16,419 bases of DNA from GCA-1730015 sp964583825 (GTDB taxonomy: Bacteria > Pseudomonadota > Gammaproteobacteria > Granulosicoccales > Granulosicoccaceae): positions 1-16,419 of the forward strand of contig CAZOXM010000099.1 of NCBI GenBank assembly GCA_964583825.1, written 5' to 3'. Every line of letters begins with the position of its first letter. The stretch's first letter is position 1. Below the pieces are notes generated by a model. The model had not been told where the DNA came from. It was given only the letters and a program-made list of their open reading frames with translations, and searched no databases. Position numbers and translations under genes: made by a program. Positions 1 to 6,460 of the stretch are shown here, piece by piece.

Positions 1-21
1 CTAACTTATGTTAGACGGCAT

Positions 22-66
22 CAGCCATTCAAGAGATAGGCAGCTGCAGCCATTCAAGAGATAGGC
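22..66. repeat. Two 20-bp direct repeats, 25-bp period
   Basis: CAGCCATTCAAGAGATAGGC occurs at 22-41 and again, without mismatch, at 47-66, separated by AGCTG. Two exact copies of this length in a 45-bp stretch are unlikely by chance. They could be a small tandem duplication, paired protein-binding sites, or the remnant of a mobile-element end; the sequence alone does not decide. Confidence 0.9.
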
Positions 67-92
67 GGAAAAATTTCGCATAAGGCAATTCA

Positions 93-114
93 CTGTAATT
101 ATATACAATTACAG
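93..114. promoter_or_regulatory. Perfect 8-bp-arm palindrome, operator-like
   Basis: CTGTAATT (93-100) and AATTACAG (107-114) are perfect reverse complements separated by ATATAC. The AT-rich arms make a weak RNA hairpin, so binding of a dimeric regulator is the more natural reading. The left part, CTGT-N8-ACAA, is one base from the LexA pattern CTGT-N8-ACAG, but the true symmetry spans 22 bp rather than 16, so LexA is not claimed. The regulated gene, if any, may lie left of the window. Confidence 0.4.
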
Positions 115-543
115 AAAATTCTCTGAATAAAACCGAAGTTCACTGAATTTAACCACTAAAAGAAAATAAATCAGCAGCAAAATCTGTCAAGCGAAACCCA
201 CCCCAGTGAGCGAAATAGTACCACCGGCTACACGACAAACCGACTTCCCAGTCAATGATGATACAGTATCAATCTTGACCACACCCCCGCAGCAGGCTGG
301 AAACAGCTTTAGGGTCAATTGGTCAATACCTCCATTAGTACATTGCCAACTCCGATTTCGCCCACCGGAAATTCAGCCCGAGGCGATCCTTTTCTTATGG
401 ATCATAAAACGGATACTCAGTTACCACTGCACTCACTACCCCCTGATGACGGCTGATTTCATCAGTGGCACGGACAGGCGAGAGTGTTTACACGATTGGT
501 ACGGTCGGGGGGTGGAGCTGAATATCTTGCGTGTCGCACTCTG

Positions 544-1314
544 CTAGATGGCCAATCCCATCATCTCGGTAGCCACCGAGGCACTCATGCCGCCATCGAT
601 GACAATATCCTGCCCCCGGATCCAGCTGCTTTCTGTTGATGCGAGAAAAACAATGACTTCGGCCACTTCTTCCGGGGTGCCCGGCCGACCGACCCGCGCC
701 AGGTTCTTTTCCATTTTATCGCCAAAGGCTTTAGCAAAGTCGGGCAGGATGCCGGTACTGACGGCAGCTGGGCTGACGCTGTTCATCCGCAGTGATTTCC
801 TTGTTAGCTGATCAGTCATGGCCATGGTCATGACGATCACTGCTTCTTTCGAGAGGTTGTAAGCGCGGGTAGCATCGATGTTGTGCCTGGCGATAAACGC
901 CGGCAGGTCTGCCGATGACAGCGCCATGAGTGCTTTGACTTCATCGATGTTGTCGCGCCACATGGCACCGGCACGCGACGCGGTATTCACAATCGCCGCG
1001 CCGTCTGAAAGTTGATCCAGCATGCCGAGCAGGAACGCCTTCAGTCCGAAGTAGTTTACCAAAAGCACTTTTTCGGTAAGGCCGTCTCTCGGAGGCAGTC
1101 CGGCATTGTTGATCAAAGCATCAAAACTGCCGGTGGCCGCGTTAATGGCAGCTTCGATTGACTGCGGGTCGCTGAGGTCGGTGTGAATCCACTGATCGAT
1201 GTTGGCTTTTGGTTCGCTGATATCAAACGCGATGACTTCATGGCCCTGCTGTTTCAGTCGCGCCGCGACAACAGCGCCAATGCCTGTTGCCGCACCGGTG
1301 ATTGCTACTCGCAT
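544..1314 (-). CDS. SDR-family NAD(P)-dependent oxidoreductase (3alpha-HSD/coniferyl-alcohol dehydrogenase type)
   Basis: Cytoplasmic short-chain dehydrogenase/reductase of 256 residues, a normal length for classical SDRs. The Rossmann motif TGAATGIG is at 6-13 and an acidic residue ending strand beta-2 (D31) suggests NAD rather than NADP. The NNAG motif is at 69-72, the active-site Asn is in VNYFG (N87), and the catalytic Ser113, Tyr152 and Lys156 (YNLSK) are all present. The VNYFG segment and the inserted helical region between Ser and Tyr (about 117-148) resemble Comamonas 3-alpha-hydroxysteroid dehydrogenase/carbonyl reductase and coniferyl-alcohol dehydrogenases, so an alcohol or carbonyl on a ring or phenylpropanoid side chain is a plausible substrate, unproven. 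The start at 1314 is chosen over an ATG seven codons upstream because GGGAAG lies at proper spacing and the Rossmann strand then starts at residue 2. It follows the peroxidase gene on the same strand after a 185-bp gap. Confidence 0.9.
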   Translation of the reverse strand: MRVAITGAATGIGAVVAARLKQQGHEVIAFDISEPKANIDQWIHTDLSDPQSIEAAINAATGSFDALINNAGLPPRDGLTEKVLLVNYFGLKAFLLGMLDQLSDGAAIVNTASRAGAMWRDNIDEVKALMALSSADLPAFIARHNIDATRAYNLSKEAVIVMTMAMTDQLTRKSLRMNSVSPAAVSTGILPDFAKAFGDKMEKNLARVGRPGTPEEVAEVIVFLASTESSWIRGQDIVIDGGMSASVATEMMGLAI

Positions 1315-1427
1315 TGTGATCTTCCCATTTAACATTGGCGGTAATGCTATCGCGTTTGCTGGCGCGTGGGGTAATCATCGCAACGGAGAGTCGTTCCTGG
1401 TACTGGTATCAATCTGCGGCGCGACCG

Positions 1428-1453
1428 GTTGCCGAAGTGAGTGCGTCGGCAAC
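1428..1453. other. Hairpin in the spacer between peroxidase and SDR genes
   Basis: GTTGCCGA (1428-1435) and TCGGCAAC (1446-1453) are perfect 8-bp complementary arms with a 10-nt loop. It lies about 50 bp downstream of the peroxidase stop on the minus strand. No U-run follows on either strand, so it is at best a weak terminator or an mRNA-stabilising stem that separates the two same-strand genes. Confidence 0.4.
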
Positions 1454-1499
1454 TCAGTGCGGTGTCACGTAACGGACAGCGGTTGATGGGATGAGTGAA

Positions 1500-3056
1500 T
1501 CAGAGCGGGTCACCGTTGCGGTTAACACCGTTCAATTGGTTGCCGTCGGGCCCGCCGGTGGCCGCCGGTATCCAGGGTGCCAGGCAGTCGCGGCTTTGGG
1601 TGCAGGGGTCGGTCAGGGTTTCAAGGAACTCGACGATCTGATTAATTTCGTTGTTGTTCAGATTGATCCCTTCGATGGTCTCGCCGCCGCGACGGTTGTC
1701 GATTTCATCCAGCGCATTCGCGGTATTGCGGCGCGCGTTGGGAAACTGTGCGGTGCAGGATTCACCGTTGTTCAGAGAGATGTTCTGACACCAGTCGTTA
1801 TCATTAAAAAAGTCGCGCGCGTTTTGGGGACGATCGTAATGACTGACCACATCGCGTAACGTGCGGTAGGCACCGGTATGTCCGTAGGGGGCGGTTTCCG
1901 ATACGTTCAGTAGAGAAGGCGTTCTAAAACGGTAGCGGTCATTGCGGTCGCCTGACTCGCGCTCCAGTCCGAAGTCATCATCACCGGTAGTGCCGTCACC
2001 TTTGCCGTGACCGATTTGCGGAAACGCGACGACGTGATGTGATTCGTCTGAAAACAGATCGCCGCTGTGACATTGTGAACAGTGCCCGCCGCCATTTTGT
2101 TTGGGTGTGAAGAAAAGAATAGCACCTCGTTTGGCATCATCTGAAATGGCATCTAACTCACCGGCGAGGTAGCGACTCCACGGATTGTCGATAAAAAGCT
2201 GTGATGCTTCATAGCTTGCCAGTGCAGTTGCGATATTGTCGTCGTTGATGAGTGATTCGGCCGGCTCACTGGAGCCGAAAGCCGTTTGAAACTCGATCAG
2301 CCAGTTGTTTATTGCCAGTTCGTCCTGTGCGCTGAAGCCGCCATCGTATCCACCGATCCTCGCAGCGAGGTGATTGCGAACCGCGTCATTGGAAGCACCG
2401 GCTTCGAATCGGTCGGTGCGCATTTCCTCGATGGAGGTGACCGGGAATCGCGCCTGTGCTTCGAGCAGGGTGTTACCGGCGGACGGGTCGGGCGTTGCGA
2501 AGTCGCTGTCCGGTGTGCGAATGCCGCCGTCGAGCTGCGTGACTCTCGAGTCCCAGAACAGGCTGTTGCGATACAGCGCTGAATTAAACGTGGTGGGCGC
2601 ATTGCGTGGCACAGTAAATTCGCCGCTGATATGCTGTCGGCCCGGGCCGAGCAGATCTTCCTGTATGGCTTCAACCCCGACACCCAGGCTCAGACCGTCC
2701 GACCCGCCCAGCACCGGATGATGGCAGGTCACGCAGGCGCTGTCCGTTTCACCGCCGAGGCTTTTTGAATAGAAGAGCTTCATGCCGAGCTGAGAGACAG
2801 GGTCGTCAATAGACGGTATATCCAGACCGGCCGTTGGGTTGCCGCTTAGGTTATCGGCAGCAATCAGGGCCGCGAGTCGGTTGTCGAGCAGATTGTTGTC
2901 GTTGTTATTGTTGTCGTTATCTCTGCCACGACGATTGTCGTTATCCGGATTGGCTTGCGAGGTGGCAACGGTGTTGCCAGTGCTGTCGTCGGTGGCAGTA
3001 CACGCCGCGAGGGTGGTTAATACAGATACGATAAAAACCGTGTGGACTATTTTCAC
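1500..3056 (-). CDS. Di-heme cytochrome c peroxidase/MauG-family lipoprotein
   Basis: Predicted 518-residue c-type di-heme protein of the bacterial cytochrome c peroxidase (CCP/MauG) family, acting outside the cytoplasmic membrane, probably in peroxide reduction or oxidation of a partner. Two CxxCH heme sites are visible: CVTCH at 108-112 and CSQCH at 326-330. The family block RTPSLLNV...APYGHTGAY is at about 378-397 and supplies a conserved His near the second heme. The GTG at 3054-3056 is preferred over an ATG 33 codons upstream. It has AGGGA at good spacing, and it gives a clean lipoprotein signal: basic start, hydrophobic stretch, lipobox LAAC with Cys19. The upstream ATG would put a long polar tail before the signal. 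Residues 38-59 are an Asn/Asp-rich linker. The protein is longer than the usual 330-400 residues because of this linker and loop insertions. Confidence 0.9.
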   Translation of the reverse strand: MKIVHTVFIVSVLTTLAACTATDDSTGNTVATSQANPDNDNRRGRDNDNNNNDNNLLDNRLAALIAADNLSGNPTAGLDIPSIDDPVSQLGMKLFYSKSLGGETDSACVTCHHPVLGGSDGLSLGVGVEAIQEDLLGPGRQHISGEFTVPRNAPTTFNSALYRNSLFWDSRVTQLDGGIRTPDSDFATPDPSAGNTLLEAQARFPVTSIEEMRTDRFEAGASNDAVRNHLAARIGGYDGGFSAQDELAINNWLIEFQTAFGSSEPAESLINDDNIATALASYEASQLFIDNPWSRYLAGELDAISDDAKRGAILFFTPKQNGGGHCSQCHSGDLFSDESHHVVAFPQIGHGKGDGTTGDDDFGLERESGDRNDRYRFRTPSLLNVSETAPYGHTGAYRTLRDVVSHYDRPQNARDFFNDNDWCQNISLNNGESCTAQFPNARRNTANALDEIDNRRGGETIEGINLNNNEINQIVEFLETLTDPCTQSRDCLAPWIPAATGGPDGNQLNGVNRNGDPL

Positions 3057-3367
3057 AGTATTTCCCTGGAATGCTTTGGTTAATGCTGTAACGGATTGGC
3101 GGCGGTTCGGTTGACACGCGGGGGACGGACTGCGGTGTTTTGTTGAAGACTTCATGTTTTTTTTGGGACTGTGAAAAGTGCGGGGCGCGATTCACCCTGC
3201 GAGCTGCGTTTCACAATGCCTTGTGGTGCACGTAGCTTGTGGTTCATTCCTTTTAGTTTGCACATTTGCGCTGGGTTTACCGTCAACCGATTCCTGCCCC
3301 CTGCGTTTTAGCTAGCATGGCGAAATAACTCGCCATATTCATTCAATTGCAAAAAGGAATCATAACC
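3057..3367. other. Divergent intergenic region
   Basis: This 311-bp region separates the minus-strand peroxidase gene and the plus-strand EF-hand gene, so it must hold both promoters. A run of eight or more T lies near 3153-3161. No clear sigma-70 or ECF-type -35/-10 pair could be assigned with confidence. A palindrome at 3317-3336 and the EF-hand ribosome-binding site at 3351-3359 are the only well-defined signals. No further gene is supported; short open frames here are upstream extensions or shadows. Confidence 0.5.
3317..3336. promoter_or_regulatory. Operator-like palindrome before the EF-hand gene
   Basis: ATGGCGA (3317-3323) and TCGCCAT (3330-3336) are perfect 7-bp arms around AATAAC. 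It ends 14 bp before the AAAAAGGAA ribosome-binding site of the EF-hand gene. The position suits either a regulator site or a 5'-leader hairpin; the sequence does not discriminate. Confidence 0.4.
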
Positions 3368-3811
3368 ATGAAACAACTTTCCCCCATCGCACTGGTATTG
3401 GCAGTCGCCTCTATTTCCCTGTCCTCACAGGCGCAGGAAATTACCGATATCAATGGTGACGGTACAATAAGTGTTGAAGAAGTGCAGGCCGCTCGTGAGG
3501 CAGCACGCGCTGAAGCCCTCGCTCAGTTTGATGTCGACGGTGATGGCACACTGTCGGACGAGGAACGCAGCGCAGCAAAAGAGGCGCGTCAGGCAGAAAG
3601 AGTGGCGGCATTTGATGTCGATGGCGATGGCGAGCTTTCACGCGAGGAGCGCCAGGCCGCCAGAGCCGAGCGGCGCGAAACGTTTGCAGCAAACTTTGAT
3701 CTGGATGGCAGTGGCGACCTGTCGGAGACCGAGCAGGAAAATCTGGATGCGGTCAAAAGTGAAATTCGCAGCGAGCGCGGTGGTCGCAAAGGCGGCAAGC
3801 GCAGGCGATAG
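3368..3811 (+). CDS. Secreted EF-hand calcium-binding protein (four EF-loops)
   Basis: 147-residue exported protein. Residues 1-22 form a signal peptide (KQ start, hydrophobic core, likely cleavage SQA|QE). Four EF-hand loops follow at 27-38 (DINGDGTISVEE), 55-66 (DVDGDGTLSDEE), 83-94 (DVDGDGELSREE) and 111-122 (DLDGSGDLSETE), with oxygen ligands at loop positions 1, 3, 5 and 12. The loops are spaced exactly 28 residues and joined by Ala/Arg/Glu-rich helices. The C-terminus (138-147) is strongly basic, GGRKGGKRRR. The start at 3368 has AAAAAGGAA at good spacing; a TTG seven codons upstream has no such site. It should bind Ca2+ in the periplasm or outside. It sits 89 bp upstream of a sigma-factor operon, so a part in sensing or responding to envelope conditions is reasonable but inferred. 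Confidence 0.9.
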   Translation: MKQLSPIALVLAVASISLSSQAQEITDINGDGTISVEEVQAAREAARAEALAQFDVDGDGTLSDEERSAAKEARQAERVAAFDVDGDGELSREERQAARAERRETFAANFDLDGSGDLSETEQENLDAVKSEIRSERGGRKGGKRRR

Positions 3812-3822
3812 CCCCACCCCCA

Positions 3823-3868
3823 CCGGTGCCTGACCACCCGGGATTCATTCCACGTGGTCAGGCACCGG
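3823..3868. repeat. REP-like hairpin, 15-bp perfect stem
   Basis: CCGGTGCCTGACCAC (3823-3837) and GTGGTCAGGCACCGG (3854-3868) are perfect reverse complements with a 16-nt spacer. A GTGCCTGAC/GTCAGGCAC stem is reminiscent of REP-type palindromes associated with RAYT transposases in proteobacteria (from memory, not searched). There is no following U-run, so a standard terminator is less likely, although the stem could attenuate transcription between the EF-hand gene and the sigma-factor operon. Confidence 0.75.
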
Positions 3869-3895
3869 GACTCATTCATTCCAGGTAGTCAGGCG
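3838..3895. repeat. Imperfect tandem repeat overlapping the hairpin
   Basis: A unit beginning CCGGGATTCATTCCACGTGG and ending in TCAGGCA (3838-3864) is followed directly by a diverged copy beginning CCGGGACTCATTCATTCCAGG and ending in TCAGGCG (3865-3895). The second copy differs by a small insertion and a few substitutions. It brings the repeat up to the start codon of the sigma-factor gene, so the repeat also forms that gene's 5' leader or promoter. Confidence 0.65.
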
Positions 3896-3900
3896 CTATA

Positions 3901-4509
3901 ATGCAATTACCGGTTTCAGAGCAAACATCGATTTTGGATGGTTTTATCTCACACAAACAAGCGGCAGAGCAGTCGACGTATTCGAGCATGGATGGCTTTC
4001 TTGCGTCGGTTGAAAAGCAGGCTTTCGTGATCGCAATGGCCGCTTGCCGGGACGAACAGGTTGCGTTGGATATTGTTCAGGATAGTATGCTGAGCATGGT
4101 TAAAAACTATGCGGACAAAGACGCTGACAGCTGGCCGCCACTGTTTTTTAAAATATTAAACAACCGGATCACTGATCAGCACCGCAAGCGGGGCTTCGGG
4201 CGCTTAACCCAGTGGTTTGGTGCCGCGCAAGACAATGACTCTGCAGCGGACGCCGTTGATCAATTAGAGGCAACCGGGTTCAGCCCCGATGCACTGGCCG
4301 ACTCCGAAGGGCTTCAGCTGGCGGTGAAAGCAGCGCTGGATAAGCTGTCTTTCAGGCAGCAACAGGCGCTGATATTGCGCCTGTGGCAGGGCCTGAGCGG
4401 CCGGGAGACTGCGGCGGCGATGGGTATTTCCGAGGGTGCTGTGAAAACTCATTTGGCTCGCGCCGTTAAGGAAATGCGCGTGCAACTTGCGGAGTACCAA
4501 CCGTCATGA
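3901..4509 (+). CDS. RNA polymerase sigma factor, ECF-like
   Basis: 202-residue sigma-70-family factor with only regions 2 and 4. Region 2 covers about 30-98, with ALDIVQDSML at 56-64 and the WPPLFFKILNNRITD segment that in this family leads to the -10-binding helix. Region 4 covers about 140-193, with a helix-turn-helix in GLSGRETAAAMGISEGAVKTH. It should direct RNA polymerase to a small regulon, probably including its own operon. Start choice is uncertain. ATG 3901 has only AGG at 3891-3893 before it and lies inside TATAATG. Met30 (3988) begins the segment MDGFLASVEKQAF, which is where homologues I recall begin, giving 173 residues. The stop overlaps the next ATG (ATGA at 4506-4509), showing translational coupling with the putative anti-sigma factor. 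Confidence 0.88.
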   Translation: MQLPVSEQTSILDGFISHKQAAEQSTYSSMDGFLASVEKQAFVIAMAACRDEQVALDIVQDSMLSMVKNYADKDADSWPPLFFKILNNRITDQHRKRGFGRLTQWFGAAQDNDSAADAVDQLEATGFSPDALADSEGLQLAVKAALDKLSFRQQQALILRLWQGLSGRETAAAMGISEGAVKTHLARAVKEMRVQLAEYQPS

Positions 4510-4910
4510 GTGAAACGCAAAAAAACGGCGCGGCATGGTCACCCGAAGAGGAATCGGTGCGTCGGGTGCTGACGCAGCACCTCGACAATGAAGTGCAGGA
4601 TCTCGACTTTAACGTCACCAGCAAGCTGGCTGCGGCGCGGCACCGTGCGTTGTCACAGGAGACATCGCGATCCATCTGGAGCCGTCTGTTTGGCTGGCAA
4701 TCGGTCGCGGGCGGCAGTGCAGCGCTGGTGGTCGCACTTATGGTGGGTAATCAAATGCTGAAGACAGATGCAATCACTGCTTCACCTCAGCCTGCCGACC
4801 TTGCGGCCAGTGGAATGATTGAAGATCTGGCTATGCTCGCAGAAGGCGATGACATTGAGTTTTACCAGGACATAGAATTTCTTGAATGGTTAGAAAGCAA
4901 CTCCTCATGA
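4506..4910 (+). CDS. Putative anti-sigma factor, DUF3619-like, single-pass membrane protein
   Basis: 134 residues in three parts. There is a charged cytoplasmic N-terminal region (1-62) with a helical ESVRRVLTQHLDNEV segment, one hydrophobic membrane segment (about 66-83, GGSAALVVALMVG), and a short acidic outer tail (about 88-134) ending EFYQDIEFLEWLESNSS. This layout, and its place directly after a sigma gene with an ATGA overlap, matches DUF3619-like proteins as I remember them; these are presumed to hold the sigma factor at the membrane. The anti-sigma role is inference from topology and context. The gene after it starts inside or at its end: ATG 4886 lies 22 bases before the stop codon and ATG 4907 overlaps the stop. 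Confidence 0.75.
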   Translation: MSETQKNGAAWSPEEESVRRVLTQHLDNEVQDLDFNVTSKLAAARHRALSQETSRSIWSRLFGWQSVAGGSAALVVALMVGNQMLKTDAITASPQPADLAASGMIEDLAMLAEGDDIEFYQDIEFLEWLESNSS

Positions 4911-5089
4911 CTGCTGCGCTGCTGACATTTGCCAACGTGGTATACACCGCCGATGACGACCCGGACACCGAATTTCTCGAGTGGCTGGGGCAGTTGTCTG
5001 AAGTGGAAGAACTGGGTGTGGATATAGATGCGCTTATTGACGACCGTGCCGAGGATGTTGACCCGCCGGAACAGGAGCAATCAAACTGA
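4886..5089 (+). CDS. Small exported acidic protein of the sigma-factor operon
   Basis: 67 residues if started at ATG 4886. MVRKQLLMTAALLTFANVVYTA is a good signal peptide with two basic residues followed by a hydrophobic core, leaving a mature part of about 45 very acidic residues. The alternative ATG 4907 overlaps the upstream stop (ATGA) but removes the basic n-region, so 4886 is preferred on signal-peptide grounds; neither has a strong ribosome-binding site. The mature protein contains EFLEWLGQ (29-36), echoing EFLEWLE at the end of the upstream anti-sigma protein. Its stop TGA shares a base with the next ATG (5089). Function unknown. Its position between the anti-sigma and DUF3106-like proteins suggests a periplasmic modulator or partner. 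Confidence 0.7.
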   Translation: MVRKQLLMTAALLTFANVVYTADDDPDTEFLEWLGQLSEVEELGVDIDALIDDRAEDVDPPEQEQSN

Positions 5090-5598
5090 TGCGTACGATT
5101 GTAACCCTGTTTTTTTTATTGTTGTCACTGACCTGTTCTTTGCACGCAGCCCCATTGTGGATCGAACTGGATGCCGGACAGCAGGATCGACTCAGCACGC
5201 TGGAGGGCCGGTGGAATGACCTGAGCGACAAGCGCCGCGATAACATCCTTAAAGGGTTGGCGCGGTGGGAGACACTGGACGAGCCCGGCAGAAAACGGGT
5301 TAAGCAACAGTTTTCCCGCTACCAGCAGTTGACTCCGGAAGATCGCACAGCCATTCGCGAACAGTTCACACGTTTCCAGGGCATGGATGACGACCGGAAG
5401 CGGCGCTTGCGCGAACTGTATAAAAAGTACAAAGGCAAGTCGGACGAAGAACGCGAACAGCTGCGCAAGCGCTTTAAGGATCGCAAAGACAATAAGGGTA
5501 AGAACAACCGCGGCGGGGAAGATAGCAAGCGCGATGACAGGCAGCGCAGTGGTGGTGCGTCCAACTCCGATCGCGGCGGGGATAACAAGAAGCGTTAG
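5089..5598 (+). CDS. DUF3106-like secreted protein with five 18-residue repeats
   Basis: 169 residues. Signal peptide 1-20 (hydrophobic LFFLLLSLTCS, cleavage LHA|AP). Residues 41-130 are five consecutive 18-residue units that begin R/K-[WYF] and carry a polar turn then a charged helix: RWNDLSDKRRDNILKGLA, RWETLDEPGRKRVKQQFS, RYQQLTPEDRTAIREQFT, RFQGMDDDRKRRLRELYK, KYKGKSDEEREQLRKRFK. Residues 131-169 are a basic, Gly/Asn/Arg-rich, probably disordered tail. The match to DUF3106 is by pattern and by the known sigma / DUF3619 / DUF3106 gene order. The protein is strongly basic, while its two upstream operon partners expose acidic periplasmic parts, so charge-driven association is possible (inference). 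It starts at the stop codon of the preceding gene (TGATG), a coupled arrangement. Confidence 0.8.
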   Translation: MRTIVTLFFLLLSLTCSLHAAPLWIELDAGQQDRLSTLEGRWNDLSDKRRDNILKGLARWETLDEPGRKRVKQQFSRYQQLTPEDRTAIREQFTRFQGMDDDRKRRLRELYKKYKGKSDEEREQLRKRFKDRKDNKGKNNRGGEDSKRDDRQRSGGASNSDRGGDNKKR

Positions 5599-5629
5599 CC
5601 ATGTCACCTTTTTATGGCGGGAGAGTAAA

Positions 5630-6460
5630 ATGGCGCAAACGCCGTTAAGTCTCATTGAAGAACGCAGACAATGGGAAGCGCAGGCCGCAGCCACCCCTGT
5701 AGCACATGACGTGGTCACCACTGAGGACGAACTGAACGGCGTGCGGGGTCTGTGGGTAAGTGCCGCTGATGCTGTGCCTGAAAAATTGATTATTTATCTG
5801 CATGGTGGCGGGCTTGTGGCAGGTTCGCCTGAAACGCACCTGGCACTGGCCGCATCGATCAGCAGTGTGGTGAAACATCCGGTGCTGCTTGTACGCTATC
5901 GACTGTTACCGGAACACCCTTTTCCTGCACCACTGGATGATGCACTGACTGTTTGGCATGGTCTGCTGAAAGACCGCGGGTACACCGCACAGCAGCTTGT
6001 TCTGAGTGGTGATTCTTCGGGGGCGGGTTTAGCGCTGGCAATGATGGTGGAGCTGCGTGACTGCGGCGAAGCGCAGCCGGCCGCTGCGGTGATGTTGTCA
6101 GGTGCGTTTGATGCGACCTTATCCGGCGGTTCAATAGAGCGCAACAATGGTCGAGATCCGATGTTGTCTGCACGCGAGCTGATCGACTGGCGCGATACCT
6201 ACCTGAGCAGGCCCGAATCGCCATTGTTATCACCGTTGTTTGCAGCGCTGGATAAACTGCCGCCGTCGCTGTTACTGGCCGGAGGCAGGGATTTGTGGCT
6301 GAGCGATTCAACCCGGCTTGCCGATAAGCTGCGAAAAAGTGGCGGTGATGTGCAGCTTAAGGTGTGGGAATCGATGGGGCATGTCTGGTTTATGGACGAT
6401 ACACTCGCACAGAGTGAGCAGGCACTGAATGACATCGCGTTTTTTATCCGGTCGCTGTAG
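5630..6460 (+). CDS. Alpha/beta hydrolase, hormone-sensitive lipase (HSL) family esterase
   Basis: 276 residues, slightly short for the HSL family (usually about 300). It should hydrolyse carboxyl esters of small or medium acyl groups in the cytoplasm; no signal peptide is seen. The oxyanion-hole HGGG motif is at 58-61, the nucleophile elbow GDSSG is at 127-131 (Ser129; the usual form is GDSAGG), the catalytic Asp is probably D221 in GGRDLWLSD, and the catalytic His is H251 in MGHVWF. The start at 5630 follows GCGGGAGAG at ideal spacing, and the family domain begins soon after. In-frame ATGs further upstream lie inside the DUF3106-like gene and are rejected. It lies 31 bp behind that gene on the same strand, so it may be co-transcribed with the sigma-factor operon, although its function looks metabolic. 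Confidence 0.9.
   Translation: MAQTPLSLIEERRQWEAQAAATPVAHDVVTTEDELNGVRGLWVSAADAVPEKLIIYLHGGGLVAGSPETHLALAASISSVVKHPVLLVRYRLLPEHPFPAPLDDALTVWHGLLKDRGYTAQQLVLSGDSSGAGLALAMMVELRDCGEAQPAAAVMLSGAFDATLSGGSIERNNGRDPMLSARELIDWRDTYLSRPESPLLSPLFAALDKLPPSLLLAGGRDLWLSDSTRLADKLRKSGGDVQLKVWESMGHVWFMDDTLAQSEQALNDIAFFIRSL

Larger units (their letters stand above)
1..543. other. Gene-poor, partly AT-rich left edge
   Basis: I see no convincing gene here. Positions 67-200 are strikingly AT-rich compared with the rest of the window and hold a direct repeat and a palindrome (listed separately). Positions 1-14 (CTAAC-ttat-GTTAG) form a short inverted repeat cut off by the window edge. The one long open frame, 206-547 on the plus strand, lacks a good ribosome-binding site, has no recognisable domain and has an amino-acid mix that looks random, so it is not called. 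The SDR gene ends at 544 from the right; no stem-loop followed by a T-run was found after its stop. The AT-rich part could be a promoter region for a gene to the left of the window on the minus strand (TATAAT reads on that strand at 98-103), but no matching -35 box is evident. Confidence 0.5.

Noticed and set aside
1..81. Small minus-strand frame starting at ATG 79-81 and ending at position 1
   Set aside because: It runs through the direct repeat, has 26 codons and lacks a ribosome-binding site or any protein-like pattern.
93..108. LexA box
   Set aside because: CTGT-N8-ACAA misses the last base, and the true symmetry is 22 bp wide.
206..547. 113-codon plus-strand open frame
   Set aside because: No ribosome-binding site, no recognisable motif, random-looking composition, and it ends within the 3' end of the SDR gene on the other strand.
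3056..3155. ATG 3155 as the start of the peroxidase
   Set aside because: It would place 33 polar residues before the lipoprotein signal; GTG 3056 has a good ribosome-binding site and a normal signal.
5387..5629. N-terminal extension of the HSL-family hydrolase
   Set aside because: It overlaps the DUF3106-like gene in another frame, and ATG 5630 has a strong ribosome-binding site.
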